A stretch of DNA of 64,000 nt from Paraburkholderia youngii. GTDB taxonomy: Bacteria > Pseudomonadota > Gammaproteobacteria > Burkholderiales > Burkholderiaceae. The notes beneath the pieces are model-generated. The model was not told where the DNA came from, made no database searches, and saw nothing but the letters and a program-made list of their open reading frames with translations. Of this stretch, positions 8,855 to 17,905 are shown piece after piece (position 1 is the stretch's first letter; the number at the start of each line of letters is the position of its first letter). The stretch spans positions 2,301,089 through 2,365,088 of the forward strand of contig NZ_JAALDK010000001.1 in NCBI RefSeq assembly GCF_013366925.1, in the 5' to 3' direction. The position numbers and the translations under genes are program-made.

Positions 8855-9391
8855 TCACGCCGGTGCGCCAATGGCGCCAAAGGACCTCGGGCTGACCGTC
8901 GAGGCAACTGCCGAAACATCGGCTGCCCCATGAGTTGCGGAATTCACGAGTAAGCGCTTGAGCAACACCATGAAAATATCCGCTTCGTCCTCGGTGAAGA
9001 GGCTAATCAATTTCTGATCAGTTGCCCCGAGAAACGCGGTGATCTTCGCGACCATGGCCACTCCGCTTCCCGTAAGCTGAACGCACCAGCAGCGACAGTC
9101 GTCTGGATGCCGGGACCTCATTACAATTCCAGCGTCGATGAGACGCGGAATGAGTCGGGATAGCGACCCCATATCGTAATTCAGCCGGCGGGCGAGTTGA
9201 ACCTGCGTCATGAATTGCCGTCCAGCGAGGCAAATGATGACCTTAGCCTGCGCAGATGAAATCCCAAGCGATGACTTCAGATGTCGATCAGCAGACTCCG
9301 AGACCGCCCTGTCGACGGCGACAAAACGGGTTAGCCAATTCAAAGGGGCTTCAACCGCATGGCTTAGGGGTAGGTCCTCCTCGCTCTTCAT
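8855..9391 (-). CDS. MarR-family transcriptional regulator
   Basis: A 178-residue winged-helix regulator. Residues about 40-130 carry the MarR core: SSAQAKVIICLAGRQFMTQVQLARRL (helix 2-3), DMGSLSRLIPRLIDAGIVMRSR (recognition helix and start of wing) and DCRCWCVQLTGSGVAM. The wing contains the pair CRCWC, unusual and possibly redox- or ligand-responsive. The start has GAAGGAG upstream. MarR proteins of aromatic pathways are usually repressors released by phenolic acids or CoA thioesters. The gene stands between the chemoreceptor and a porin, so it may control them or the island. Target and ligand are inferred only. Confidence 0.88.
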   Translation of the reverse strand: MKSEEDLPLSHAVEAPLNWLTRFVAVDRAVSESADRHLKSSLGISSAQAKVIICLAGRQFMTQVQLARRLNYDMGSLSRLIPRLIDAGIVMRSRHPDDCRCWCVQLTGSGVAMVAKITAFLGATDQKLISLFTEDEADIFMVLLKRLLVNSATHGAADVSAVASTVSPRSFGAIGAPA

Positions 9392-9514
9392 ATCTGCCGC
9401 TCCTTCAAATGTGATCGGAACCAGACGTCGGGTTTGCGCCTATACGTCCGAACACTACCTCGTACTATGGTTGATCGGTCGGTCCTGCGCCGCTACTGCG
9501 TGTCCGGCGCACTG

Positions 9515-9528
9515 AATTACTTATAATT
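9515..9528. promoter_or_regulatory. AT-rich inverted repeat upstream of the MarR gene
   Basis: AATTA-4-TAATT, a perfect 5-bp inverted repeat embedding TATAAT (9522-9527), about 125 bases upstream of the MarR start in the only AT-rich patch of this interval. A second small palindrome, CTATCATAG, lies just downstream. The position and style fit a MarR autoregulatory operator, but there is no direct evidence. Confidence 0.3.
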
Positions 9529-9533
9529 CTAAA

Positions 9534-9710
9534 TTGTATGCTATCATAGTAGACGAAAAGGTCCTCGTGGCACTTTCTGCGCTTGATCGGGGGGACTTTT
9601 TACTATTGCATATCCGTGAAGAGCACGACAGCGATGACGAAAACATACTCATCGCCGCCGCTCTCAATCAAGCATCAGAATCGATGCATCATGCCAAGCT
9701 GAAAAACTGA
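9534..9710 (+). CDS. Possible small protein convergent with the porin gene
   Basis: A 58-codon frame with a coding-like product (MYAIIVDEKVLVALSALDRG at the start, acidic middle, MHHAKLKN end). It could start at TTG, six bases after TATAAT, with no ribosome site. It overlaps the porin 3' end by 36 bases. Amino-acid composition is protein-like, but the weak start and antisense overlap make this doubtful. Confidence 0.2.
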   Translation: MYAIIVDEKVLVALSALDRGDFLLLHIREEHDSDDENILIAAALNQASESMHHAKLKN

Positions 9711-10862
9711 CTGGATATTGCCGTTTGCCACGATGTTCCCGATTTCTGCAGCATATGCGCCGTTGGTGCGTTGAAATACACCAGCGGCATAGAGCGAGGT
9801 GCGTCTCGACAACGTGTATGTCAACTGCAATGCGGCCTGGTTGATCGTCACGTTCTTCAGCAGCTCGTTACCATTTTCGTAGGTATAAGCGCCGCCGAGG
9901 TTCCAGGCCGGTGAGAAGTCATACCCGACGCCACCTGCAAGCGCGTAAATCCTGGCACCCGTATGGGTGTTGCGCGCCTGGCTGTACATCCCCGAGACCG
10001 TGAAATGGGCGTACTTCGTCCTTGCGCCGGCGAGGAGGTTGGCGATGCCACTATGCCCGTTGTTGACCGGCGCGTAGTTCTGCTCGGTGTAAACAACCGC
10101 AGCACGCGTTTCCCCGTTCCTGAAGTTGATCGCGGCGCTCTTTCCAGCCCCGTTGTTGAAGTCCCCCGCCGTGCCGCCGAAGCTATACATCAAGCCAACC
10201 GACAGCCCGGCATATTCTTCGGAGACGACCTTGACGGCATTCGACATTCGTTTGCCGCCGACACGATCCCAGTTGATGGCCGCTAACCCAGTGATCTGGC
10301 CGTTGCTTGTGATAGGTGCGAACGGGCCGCCTGAGACGGCACCGGCGATCTGGGCTGGACCCGAAACGCCGAGCAGGTCGGCACCGAAGCTACCGGTGCG
10401 GAAGTTCAGCATACCGCCAGCGATGCCCGTGGCCGGATCGATACCGCCGAGCAGGTAATAGTCGAAGGCGAAGTCGTTCTGCCGCCCGAGGCGGAAGCTG
10501 CCAATCCCTGCTTGACTCAGTCCGACCCACGACGAGTTCTCGAACATCGCGCCGCGCGACTGCGGATCAAGTCCCCCTGTGCTTAGGCTGATCATCGAGT
10601 CGAGGCTGAAGTTGGCGCGCAGGCCGCCCCCCATGTCCTCGCTCCCGCGGAAGAAGAACTTGGTCGGAAAAATGGCGGAATCCTGCATTTGAAATAAACG
10701 TGACCCACCTGAATCACGATAGGTAGCGATCCCTTCGTCAAGGAATCCTCCAAGCATAACGCTACTTTGCGCATGCGCGGCCGTCATGCTCATGCAAACT
10801 GATGCGCATGCCAACGGTACCGTGGCCCATCGGCGTTTCCTCCCGACCCCCTGGTGATTCAT
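9675..10862 (-). CDS. Outer-membrane porin (Gram-negative general porin, Burkholderia type)
   Basis: A 395-residue precursor with an N-terminal signal (cleavage after AHAQ), trimeric 16-strand porin pattern and the C-terminal Phe required for outer-membrane assembly (QLGMMHRF). Typical family blocks are GGFLDEGI, FFFRGSEDMGGGLRANFSLD, SSWVGLSQAGIGSFRLGRQ and SRRTSLYAAGVFQRTNG. The mature start lacks the usual SVTLYG, reading SSVMLGGFL. AGGAG stands five bases before the ATG. It likely admits the aromatic acid handled by the island, as one of two porins in it. Confidence 0.93.
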   Translation of the reverse strand: MNHQGVGRKRRWATVPLACASVCMSMTAAHAQSSVMLGGFLDEGIATYRDSGGSRLFQMQDSAIFPTKFFFRGSEDMGGGLRANFSLDSMISLSTGGLDPQSRGAMFENSSWVGLSQAGIGSFRLGRQNDFAFDYYLLGGIDPATGIAGGMLNFRTGSFGADLLGVSGPAQIAGAVSGGPFAPITSNGQITGLAAINWDRVGGKRMSNAVKVVSEEYAGLSVGLMYSFGGTAGDFNNGAGKSAAINFRNGETRAAVVYTEQNYAPVNNGHSGIANLLAGARTKYAHFTVSGMYSQARNTHTGARIYALAGGVGYDFSPAWNLGGAYTYENGNELLKNVTINQAALQLTYTLSRRTSLYAAGVFQRTNGAYAAEIGNIVANGNIQSVFQLGMMHRF

Positions 10863-11547
10863 ACATTCTCCTGATTGTTATAAGTGCTCTTTGAAACTGA
10901 CTGCTGGTGAATTGTTTCGCTGGTCGGTTGTCCTCCTGAAGTTGTGCAGCATCCAATGCGGGCGGCCGGGTCCCAGTTGAACACCCGAAGCAACTCATGA
11001 ATCGTGCGAGCCGTGGCCGGCGCCAGCTGTACGGAGGCACCGGCCTAATAGAGAGGGGAGCCGGTCTCGGCGTGACGAATGACAGAGCTCGGCACGTTGG
11101 CGATCAGGATGTTGCGTTCTTGCATGCGAATCGATTGCTCAGATCGGCCGCTGCCCAAGGCAGTGCATTTGCCGTGAACTGCTTGGCGGCTCGAATGTTC
11201 GAGCAGGACGTGTTAGCAAAACCTCAACAGATTCGGGATGCGCGACCTGCCACAACCGGATTCGCACCGCACCCCGATATCATCGTGCGTCTGATCTTTG
11301 AATTCGTTATCATCAGTCAAAATAGTATTTACGACAGCCTACAATGTCAACGAACCATGCTCCGGTAAAAACCCTGGGCTTGGCTTTCCGGTCGCGTCGC
11401 AATTTGCCTAGGGCACAAGGGAATTCGCGGGGCGTCTGCGCTCGCACTCGTGCCACATCGTACGCGTTTGCCCTAGTACAATGGTAGTCTTTTTTGAATA
11501 CAAAATCGCGCATCGTATCTGTAACCCAACATAAAGGAGACGTGACC
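10863..11547. other. Long intergenic region between porin and Bug receptor
   Basis: About 680 bases. Open frames on both strands (for example plus 10997-11368) have no ribosome site and no recognisable product. A coding-like stretch of about 50 residues is seen on the minus strand near 11040-11215 but has no start and cannot be assigned. It contains the divergent promoters of the porin (leftward) and the Bug receptor (rightward). Confidence 0.4.
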
Positions 11548-12522
11548 TTGAACGCGAATCGAAAAATCTTCGTCGGTGCGGCACTCGCTTTCGCCGCGGT
11601 CGCCGGCATCACGATGTCGAGTCGTGGCTTCGCGGCACAGACGGCACCCGTCAAAGCCTCCATCGCCAAAGCACCGGCGAAGTCGGCGCCGGTCAAGCTG
11701 ATCGCTGCCGGACCGAACCAGAATTCAGACCTGGTTGCACGCGCACTGGCACCGGCATTGAGCAAGGCGCTGGGCACCGATGTTGTCGTCGAAAATCAGG
11801 CGGACGCAGCTGCGGTGTCGGCAGCAAAAGCAGCGCCCGCTGACGGACTGACGCTTCTCGTCGGCGATACCGATCAAGTGGACGGCGCACGCCAGGATTT
11901 GACTCCGGTGGCACAGGTCACCGGTCACGCGGGCCTGGTTCTGGTCGCGGGCAACGGCGCCGGTTTGAGCGGCACCGACATCAAGGACTACGCCGATCTG
12001 ATCAGCCGTCTGAAGGACAATCCGAACTGCTACATGTTTGGATCGACAGGCACCACGTCGCGTGAATATCTGGCGATGGTGGCGTTCCAGAAGCGAGCGG
12101 GCGTCAAAATGATTCATACCGCCTACAAGAGCGCCGCTGAACAGATCCCGGCGCTCTTGAGCGGCAAGGTGCAAATGATAGAGATTCCGTATGAAATGGC
12201 GGCGCCGCAGATCAAGGCCGGCAAGATGCGTGTGCTCGCGGTCCTGGGCTCGCGCCGTATTCCCGAGATTCAGAATGTTCCCGCACTCGGCGAAATGTTC
12301 CCAGGCTTCGATTTCGCGTCGCATACGGGTGTGTTGGCACCGAAGGATCTCCCGGCGCCGGTCCGCGATAAGATCGCGGATGCCGTGAAGATGGCAGTGC
12401 AGGACCCGAACGTCCAGAAGGCGTTGAACGTCAACGGTCACCAGGCTGCATATCTCGCATCCGCTGACTATGCGAAGGTTATCGCCACTGACCACGACAA
12501 GCTGAGTCAGCCCGCGAAGTAA
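11548..12522 (+). CDS. Bug/TctC-family periplasmic solute receptor, orphan
   Basis: Extracytoplasmic receptor of the tripartite tricarboxylate transporter family, typical of Burkholderiales, which carry many unpaired copies. TTG is chosen as start because AAAGGAGAC precedes it by seven to eight bases and leaves a clean signal peptide (MNANRKIFVGAALAFAAVAG, cleaved after GFAAQ). Family features: KLIAAGPNQNSDLVARALAP, the LKDNPNCYMFGSTGTTS loop and the closing GKMRVLAVLGSRRIPEIQNVPALGE. No TctA or TctB gene is in the window. It ends at a strong terminator, so it is a single-gene unit. Ligand probably a carboxylate. Confidence 0.9.
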   Translation: MNANRKIFVGAALAFAAVAGITMSSRGFAAQTAPVKASIAKAPAKSAPVKLIAAGPNQNSDLVARALAPALSKALGTDVVVENQADAAAVSAAKAAPADGLTLLVGDTDQVDGARQDLTPVAQVTGHAGLVLVAGNGAGLSGTDIKDYADLISRLKDNPNCYMFGSTGTTSREYLAMVAFQKRAGVKMIHTAYKSAAEQIPALLSGKVQMIEIPYEMAAPQIKAGKMRVLAVLGSRRIPEIQNVPALGEMFPGFDFASHTGVLAPKDLPAPVRDKIADAVKMAVQDPNVQKALNVNGHQAAYLASADYAKVIATDHDKLSQPAK

Positions 12523-12551
12523 CGTTGTTCGTTGCGTGTATAGCAACTGGG

Positions 12552-12588
12552 GCTCGATGTTCTGAAAAGACATCGAGCTTTTTTCTTT
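12552..12588 (+). terminator. Rho-independent terminator after the Bug receptor gene
   Basis: Perfect 9-bp stem GCTCGATGT/ACATCGAGC (12552-12560 with 12570-12578), 9-base loop, followed by a T-rich run. Confidence 0.9.
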
Positions 12589-12889
12589 TGTCGCTCATCC
12601 ATCTCCTGTCGCAACTAGAGGCTACGGGGATTCTCCTCAGTACCTCTCACACTTACGAGCCGTCCAATCGCGTTGATCACGCGCGAGCGCTAACCTGCCG
12701 CCCTCGTGAATTTTCGCGCGCTTCATCTCGCGGCGTCACCTGAAGTTCGGCTGGATTGGCCACGCGCCGGTCTTAAAATTCTGCATCGAAAGCACCGAAG
12801 TGATCCGCCAGGTCTCGACCGTAATCACTTGAGCCCGGATATGTATTTGCGTGTGATTTAAAGGAATAGCTCATATCGTTTCTCGTAAT
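12589..12889. other. Intergenic region without a recognised gene
   Basis: About 300 bases between convergent units. No frame with a ribosome site and no clear hairpin serving the leftward MFS gene was seen. Confidence 0.4.
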
Positions 12890-14332
12890 CTAGCGCAGTT
12901 CCTGGCCTTCCTCCCTGGGAAGACCGGCGAATGCCACGACAGACAACAGGGTAAATGCCCCGACAACGAAGAATGTCATCGGGAAATCGTCGATTACCAG
13001 ATGATCTGCGCTGTGCCCATGAACCTGCGCGGTGATCGTCAGGCATGATGCGCAGACTGCGACACCAAAACTGATCGACGTCTGCTGCATCATTGTCGAA
13101 AGTGCCGTGGCCTTACTCATCAAGGTCTTAGGAATGCCGGAATAGCCAACCGTATTCATAGTTATCATCCCCAGAGAATTGACGATACCCGCTACGAAAA
13201 GCACGAAGCACATAAGCCCAACCGATGTCGTCGGTCTGAACAAGCCATAGCAAGCGAATGTCGCGCCCGTCATCGCGGCGCCCAGCATCATGATCGGCCT
13301 GAATCCCAACTTCCTTATTGCACGATCCATGATTGGACGGACACCGAATGCGCCGACAGAGAGCCAGGCGCTCATCAAGCCGGATTGAATGGGCGTCAAT
13401 CCCAAGCCGACCTGCAAGAGCAGCGGTACGAAGATTGGAGCCGAGCCGACCGCGAGTCGGAGCGGAATGCCGCCAATCGTCGTGATGCTAAACGCTTGAT
13501 ATCCAAAAATCTTGAGAGGGATAATGACATCGAGACGTCCACGGCTATAAAGCCCGTATGCGACCATTGCCAGAACCCCAATAGCCGTGATTCCAATCGT
13601 CACGCTCATAGGGACGAAATTGCGGCCGACGGTTTCCAGACCACATACGATGCCCGAAAGCCCTATCGCCATCAGAATGAATCCCGTCATGTCGAACGGC
13701 TCAGACTTCTCCGAGCGCGAATCCGGCACAAATTTCAACGACAGGAGGATGCCCAATACACCGAATGGAATGTTGAGCAGAAAGATCCATCGCCAGGAGC
13801 CCATCGTGACGATCAGCCCACCCAGTAGCGGCCCAATCACACGCCCAATGGCGCCGGGAACTGTAAACCACACCATTGCTGCCACCAGCTGCGTTGCCGG
13901 AATACTTCGCAGCAGAATCAGGCGCCCTACAGGCACCATCATGGCTCCGCCAAGGCCTTGCAAGACCCGGAATAGAACGATTTCAGTGATCGAGGTGGCC
14001 GCGCCGCATAGTGCGGATGCCAGTGAGAAGATGGCGACTGCCGAACAGAATACGCGCCGCGTTCCGAACCTATCGGTGAGCCACCCGCTTGCCGGGAGGA
14101 ACAGTGCGAGGCTCAACAGATAGGCGGTTATAGCGAAGTTGAGATGAAGTATCTCGACATTCAGGGAAGCGGCAATCGACTGGAGAGACGTGCCCAATAT
14201 CGAGGTATCGAGACTCTGCAAAAACATCGGCACCGCAACGATCATTGGAATCAGTCGCGTACGCCGGGATGCAGATCGAGACTCCTGGGTGGAGTCTCGC
14301 GAATCCCCAATAGTTACATTTTTCTCAAGCAC
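12890..14332 (-). CDS. MFS transporter, DHA2 (14-helix, EmrB/QacA) family
   Basis: A 480-residue drug:H+ antiporter-2 type carrier. Motif A is seen as GWLTDRFGTRRVF, the family D1 motif as DTSILGTSLQSI, motif B as RVLQGLGGAMMVPVGRL and motif C as PGAIGRVIGPLLGG, with about 14 hydrophobic segments. The start is GTG, eight bases after the stop of the TRAP receptor gene, suggesting an operon with it. DHA2 members export drugs or aromatic acids, so it may remove toxic intermediates from the cell or import substrate. Direction and substrate are not inferable. Confidence 0.88.
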   Translation of the reverse strand: MLEKNVTIGDSRDSTQESRSASRRTRLIPMIVAVPMFLQSLDTSILGTSLQSIAASLNVEILHLNFAITAYLLSLALFLPASGWLTDRFGTRRVFCSAVAIFSLASALCGAATSITEIVLFRVLQGLGGAMMVPVGRLILLRSIPATQLVAAMVWFTVPGAIGRVIGPLLGGLIVTMGSWRWIFLLNIPFGVLGILLSLKFVPDSRSEKSEPFDMTGFILMAIGLSGIVCGLETVGRNFVPMSVTIGITAIGVLAMVAYGLYSRGRLDVIIPLKIFGYQAFSITTIGGIPLRLAVGSAPIFVPLLLQVGLGLTPIQSGLMSAWLSVGAFGVRPIMDRAIRKLGFRPIMMLGAAMTGATFACYGLFRPTTSVGLMCFVLFVAGIVNSLGMITMNTVGYSGIPKTLMSKATALSTMMQQTSISFGVAVCASCLTITAQVHGHSADHLVIDDFPMTFFVVGAFTLLSVVAFAGLPREEGQELR

Positions 14333-14340
14333 CGGATTGT

Positions 14341-15402
14341 CTAGCGTTTCGCTATTTGACGTCGATACATATCGACGATCTTGGGATCGTAGTTGCGGAA
14401 GAATTGCTGTCTGACGGGATCTGTAAGGGTGTCCAGTTTTGCTATTTCATCCGTCGCGACGGTATGAACCGTCATTCCGTGACGCTCAAGCTCAGCACGA
14501 TCGGTTTTCGCCTGTTCTCGAATCAGATCGCGCTCAAAGCGCCCAGCTTCTATTGCAGCGTGTTGTAAGACATTTCGATCCTGCACCGTCAACTTCTGCC
14601 AGACCGCCGAATTGGCAACCACAGCAATGGCGCTGTATGAGTGATTCGTGACCGAAACGGCCGATTGAACGTCATAAAGGTGACCGGCCAAGATCTGCGA
14701 ATAGAAGTTATCTTCCGCAACGATGCGTCCACTCTTCAATGCTCCGTATAGTTCAGAATACGGAAGTCCCACGACGTCAGCGCCCAAGACCTTGAACGTC
14801 TCAACGAACGCGGGTTCCGGGATCACGCGAACCGGCCGGTTCGCCAGATCGAGCGCGTGCCGGAACGGCTGGCCCGACGTCGTGATCTGTCGGAAGCCGT
14901 TCTCCCACCAGGCCAGACCCGTCAGACCGTGACCCTCGAGGCGCGACAACAGAGCTTGTCCGAACGGACCATCGAGCAGCGCCTGCGCCTGACGTTCGCT
15001 GCGGACAACATACGGCAGATCCATGATCTCGAATTCGGGCACGAGATGACGCAATGCCGGCGTCACCAGCAGCATCAAATCCGGGGCGCCCGGGCCACCT
15101 GCCTGCAATGCTTTGATCTGCTCACCCGGCGAACCCGGTACTGTATCGGCGCTCACGCTCACCACCAGACGACCGTGAGACTCCCGGTTCACGATATCTG
15201 CGAACCTGGCCATGCCGCGCATTGTCGGCTGGTCCGGCGACATATGCGCTCGATACTCTACGATCGTGAGCGTTTGAACAGGCTGCCCATGCGCGATCAA
15301 CGGCTGCACGATCAACAGCATGCCAAATATCGCACCACTGATATCGCCACAAACTCGGCTCAATGACCAACCCGATTTAAGACGTAAAAATCTTTTCGTC
15401 AT
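14341..15402 (-). CDS. TRAP transporter solute-binding protein (DctP family), orphan
   Basis: A 353-residue periplasmic receptor of the DctP type that would bind an organic acid. It has a long N-terminal signal (hydrophobic segment GAIFGMLLIVQPLIAHGQ) and the family core: ADIVNRESHGRLVVSV, PGSPGEQIKALQAG, DLANRPVRVIPEPAFVETFKVLGADVV (with the carboxylate-binding Arg in RVIPEP) and SELYGALKSGRIVAEDN. The DctQ and DctM membrane subunits are absent from the window; instead an MFS gene follows after eight bases. Either it works with a distant TRAP membrane pair or its role has changed. Confidence 0.87.
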   Translation of the reverse strand: MTKRFLRLKSGWSLSRVCGDISGAIFGMLLIVQPLIAHGQPVQTLTIVEYRAHMSPDQPTMRGMARFADIVNRESHGRLVVSVSADTVPGSPGEQIKALQAGGPGAPDLMLLVTPALRHLVPEFEIMDLPYVVRSERQAQALLDGPFGQALLSRLEGHGLTGLAWWENGFRQITTSGQPFRHALDLANRPVRVIPEPAFVETFKVLGADVVGLPYSELYGALKSGRIVAEDNFYSQILAGHLYDVQSAVSVTNHSYSAIAVVANSAVWQKLTVQDRNVLQHAAIEAGRFERDLIREQAKTDRAELERHGMTVHTVATDEIAKLDTLTDPVRQQFFRNYDPKIVDMYRRQIAKR

Positions 15403-15432
15403 GTTCCAGGAAATATCGCCAAATATCTAAAC

Positions 15433-15463
15433 AAAAAAAGCTACGTTACCGAAGCAACGTAGC
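15433..15463 (-). terminator. Rho-independent terminator after DoxX-like gene D
   Basis: Stem GCTACGTT/AACGTAGC (15440-15447 with 15456-15463), 8-base loop; on the minus strand followed by seven T. It separates the NTF2/DoxX D unit from the TRAP receptor gene. Confidence 0.9.
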
Positions 15464-15488
15464 CAAATCCCTCACTTCACATCCGAAA

Positions 15489-16010
15489 TCAGATCAAATC
15501 AACAGCGTCCGACTTGAAAATTTTTGGCAGCTTCTTCCAGTCGCTGATGCGGCCGATCGTGGTTTTGAACGTCATCATCGGCAGGTAGTACTTGATGTAC
15601 CAGACCATCAGAATCAGGTTCATATATAGGCAACCAACGCCCATGTACGGCGTGAACATCTTGTCGAAGCGATGGTTCAACACGATCGCGTTGTACCAGA
15701 CGACGAACGACACCGGCAGAAGCATAAGCAGGCCGACCGGGACGAAGATACCGAGAATGAGCGAAAGGCCACCCAGAATTTCACACGTCTTCACGATATG
15801 GAAAAAGTGCGTGTGAACCATCGTGACCAGCAGCTCATTCGACTCGGGCAGCGTGCCGAACGGTTGCGGGAAGATCGGCGACATGCCGAGAGCCGTACGC
15901 CAGTAGCTGGTACCGCTGACGACCATCCAGCCGCCAAGATACAGCCGGCAGAACGTCAGGATGACTTTGCCGATGAGTTGCGGCATCGTTTTGCGATCAT
16001 CGTTGTCCAT
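15489..16010 (-). CDS. DoxX-like integral membrane protein D
   Basis: A 173-residue protein with four predicted membrane helices, distantly similar to copies A-C (early RLYLGGWMVVSG, middle FHIVKTCEILGGLSLILGIFVP, later hydrophobic pair). It differs from them in lacking the PRQLFSG block and having a longer lysine-rich cytoplasmic-type tail. It follows the anchored NTF2-fold gene by 23 bases and ends at a terminator, so these two form their own operon. The pairing with an NTF2-like partner instead of the small TEYRPLR protein makes it a variant module. Biochemical role unknown. Confidence 0.78.
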   Translation of the reverse strand: MDNDDRKTMPQLIGKVILTFCRLYLGGWMVVSGTSYWRTALGMSPIFPQPFGTLPESNELLVTMVHTHFFHIVKTCEILGGLSLILGIFVPVGLLMLLPVSFVVWYNAIVLNHRFDKMFTPYMGVGCLYMNLILMVWYIKYYLPMMTFKTTIGRISDWKKLPKIFKSDAVDLI

Positions 16011-16033
16011 AGTGTGCTTTCGTCCTTTGCTGT

Positions 16034-16537
16034 TTAGTTCGCAGCCTGCACAGGCGCCGCCTTCTGTTGCGTAATGCGATCATGGCGAATGATCCAGCCA
16101 GACCCGCTGATCTCGTAGACATCGACAACGTCTTGCGCCGGTTGGCCACGGGTGGCGCCGATCGTCTGGTAGACCGCGACGTCCATGCCTTGGACGATGA
16201 TCTTCTTCACTTCGTGGGGAATGGGTCCGCCATCCTGATGATCGATCGTGTTCGGCGCGTTATCGACAGCCTTTTCCGAAAAGTAAGTCTTGTACGCTTC
16301 GGCGCCCTTGCCCTCCGTATAGGCCAGGTCCATGAACTCCTGAACGATGTCATGCGGCAGTTTGCCGGTGCCCGCATGCCAGTGCCAACGCGGATCCGAA
16401 TGCAAACCGTGAGCGATCTGCGCGATGAACAGGAAGCCCACGATTGCCGTGACCACGCGTCCAGTCATGCTGTCCATCCACACGTTGATACGCGTGGCGA
16501 TACCCCCCGAGGAGAGAACCCCTTGGTTATTCGACAT
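16034..16537 (-). CDS. Membrane-anchored NTF2/SnoaL-like protein
   Basis: A 167-residue protein with one N-terminal membrane helix (about residues 28-45, VVTAIVGFLFIAQIAHGL) and a C-terminal domain resembling SnoaL-like NTF2-fold proteins: EFMDLAYTEGKGAEAYKTYF, then VDNAPNTIDHQDGG in place of the usual YIQHNP, and VVDVYEISGSGWIIRHDRI. The start is firm (GGAGG four bases upstream). The domain may face the periplasm, but topology was only judged by eye. It is the first gene of a two-gene operon with DoxX-like protein D. A catalytic, lipid-binding or assembly function is possible; I cannot choose. Confidence 0.65.
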   Translation of the reverse strand: MSNNQGVLSSGGIATRINVWMDSMTGRVVTAIVGFLFIAQIAHGLHSDPRWHWHAGTGKLPHDIVQEFMDLAYTEGKGAEAYKTYFSEKAVDNAPNTIDHQDGGPIPHEVKKIIVQGMDVAVYQTIGATRGQPAQDVVDVYEISGSGWIIRHDRITQQKAAPVQAAN

Positions 16538-16550
16538 CCTGCCTCCTTGA

Positions 16551-16577
16551 AAGCATTGTGAAGAGTTAAACGCTTCG
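16551..16577 (-). promoter_or_regulatory. Leader element shared with the DoxX A operon
   Basis: About 27 bases immediately upstream of and including the ribosome site of the NTF2-like gene match the element at 6897-6924. This suggests the two DoxX operons share ancestry or regulation in their 5' leaders. Confidence 0.4.
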
Positions 16578-16694
16578 GCTTGAGATGGTTCGGTCCTGCA
16601 TTTTTGTATTTAATTTAGCCTACCGAATCGTATAGGTCGAAGAATCGTGTGTAAACGTCGGGGTTTCCCTATTTCCGTTGTTGGCGGATAGGTG

Positions 16695-16890
16695 CTATTT
16701 GATGTACGCGACATTTCCTTCGCGCGGAATGTAATCCGCGGGGAGCGACGGCGCCGGGCGGGCGGCAAGGTGGGCTTTGGGGCTGACGAATCCGTCAGCA
16801 GTGAGTCGGTCAATGGCAAGGAACCCGCATGCCGCGATAGTTGACGCGGCATGGTGGCAAAAGCCTTGCCCATCCATGGCCTTCCGTAAT
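16695..16890 (-). pseudogene. IS701-type transposase remnant (C-terminal end)
   Basis: The minus-strand frame ending at 16695 reads CHHAASTIAACGFLAIDRLT, then SLPADYIPREG. This resembles the C-terminus of DDE transposases of the IS701 group (HHATLxIAAxGFL...PxLPxDYxPRG). The preceding part, DGQGF, looks frame-damaged, with a second frame carrying MGKAF. No catalytic DDE region or inverted repeats remain. It marks past insertion inside the island. Confidence 0.5.
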
Positions 16891-17012
16891 GCCCGAGTTC
16901 TCACCCGGATGGGCAGACAGGAAGATTCAATCCGCGAGCGAACACGATTCGCCACCGGCATTGGCCCTTGCAGCGCCCTACGCCGGATGATCGGGGTGTT
17001 GCGGCTAAGTTA

Positions 17013-17276
17013 CTACTGGGGCGTCTGACCAGTTCGAGCGCCGGCCGCCTCATGCCATTGCGCCACGATCGCGCCTGCGCGTATCGCGCTATCGGGGTAG
17101 TCGAACCAGTCGTCGGACTGGTCGTAGCCCGCCTTCCGCCATTCGATCAGGTCGGCGCGCACCGTGGCTCGTGTGAGCGGCACCGTCGAATCGTACGGTT
17201 GGGCCAGCGCCGCAATCGACGCGAAACAGCACGCCGCGGCAAGGACGCCGAGCGCTATACGCGGAACGGAGTTCAT
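17013..17276 (-). CDS. DUF4148 small secreted protein
   Basis: An 87-residue precursor with a signal peptide (MNSVPRIALGVLAAACCFAS, cleaved after ALAQ) and the DUF4148 pattern: PLTRATVRADLIEWRKAGYDQSDDWFDYPDSAIRAG. This is a family of small exported proteins abundant in Burkholderia with no assigned function. The start is chosen for the signal peptide. The open frame reaches 17342, but that upstream portion is not signal-like. Confidence 0.82.
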   Translation of the reverse strand: MNSVPRIALGVLAAACCFASIAALAQPYDSTVPLTRATVRADLIEWRKAGYDQSDDWFDYPDSAIRAGAIVAQWHEAAGARTGQTPQ

Positions 17277-17905
17277 GGCAAGGCCTTTCTTATCGGGGTT
17301 ATCGCTGAAAGTATAGGCGTTGTCTTGACAAACGAAAGGCAAATCGAAACATATTCACTTCTCGCGTAGTGCATAAACGAGGGGCGGGAATATGGTCTGG
17401 CAAGCCGCCGACTAACGGCTCACCAAGCGCATATCGTTCGGCGCTGTCCTGTGTCAGCGGAGGAATTTCGAGGACACGGCCACTGCCAGAGCGAAGCGTT
17501 CGATGGATCGCGCGGCATCGAGGCGCGCCGCAATTGCCGATAGACTGCGCGCCGGAAGCTTCCCGCTGTAAGCGCCTTCTGTTCCGCCGAAAAGAGCTTC
17601 GCCCGCGGGCCTTTCACCATGCCGGCCTTAGACGCCTTCAACCAATGGCGCTCTATCTTTTTCTTTTGGAGAATCGCTCTGCACCATCGCTTTTTCCTTT
17701 GCAATCCCAAGCAATGACCACAAAGAAAATAGCGAGCTTCAGCTGTCATCCAGGGAATACCCGCGAACACAACATTTCTGAAATTTCCCACCTGTCATAT
17801 GCAACATCGTATATTATTTTGCATGCGTACTGTTGTGCATCGCCTCGCCCTTGTGCAACGTCGACCACTCTACAAATTAACATCCACAAATAGGAGACAC
17901 TGGAA
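17277..17905. other. Intergenic region with an inverted repeat upstream of porin 2
   Basis: About 630 bases. Frames on both strands lack ribosome sites and recognisable products. The AT-rich right end, which must hold the porin promoter, contains the inverted repeat ATGCAA (17799-17804) ... TTGCAT (17819-17824) around a TATATTATT stretch. This is a possible regulator-binding site overlapping a promoter. Confidence 0.4.

Noticed and set aside
10997..11368. 123-codon plus frame between porin 1 and the Bug receptor
   Set aside because: No ribosome site and irregular composition; a short coding-like patch on the other strand has no start either.
17420..17791. 123-codon minus frame upstream of porin 2
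   Set aside because: No ribosome site, no recognisable family, and it spans the AT-rich porin promoter region.
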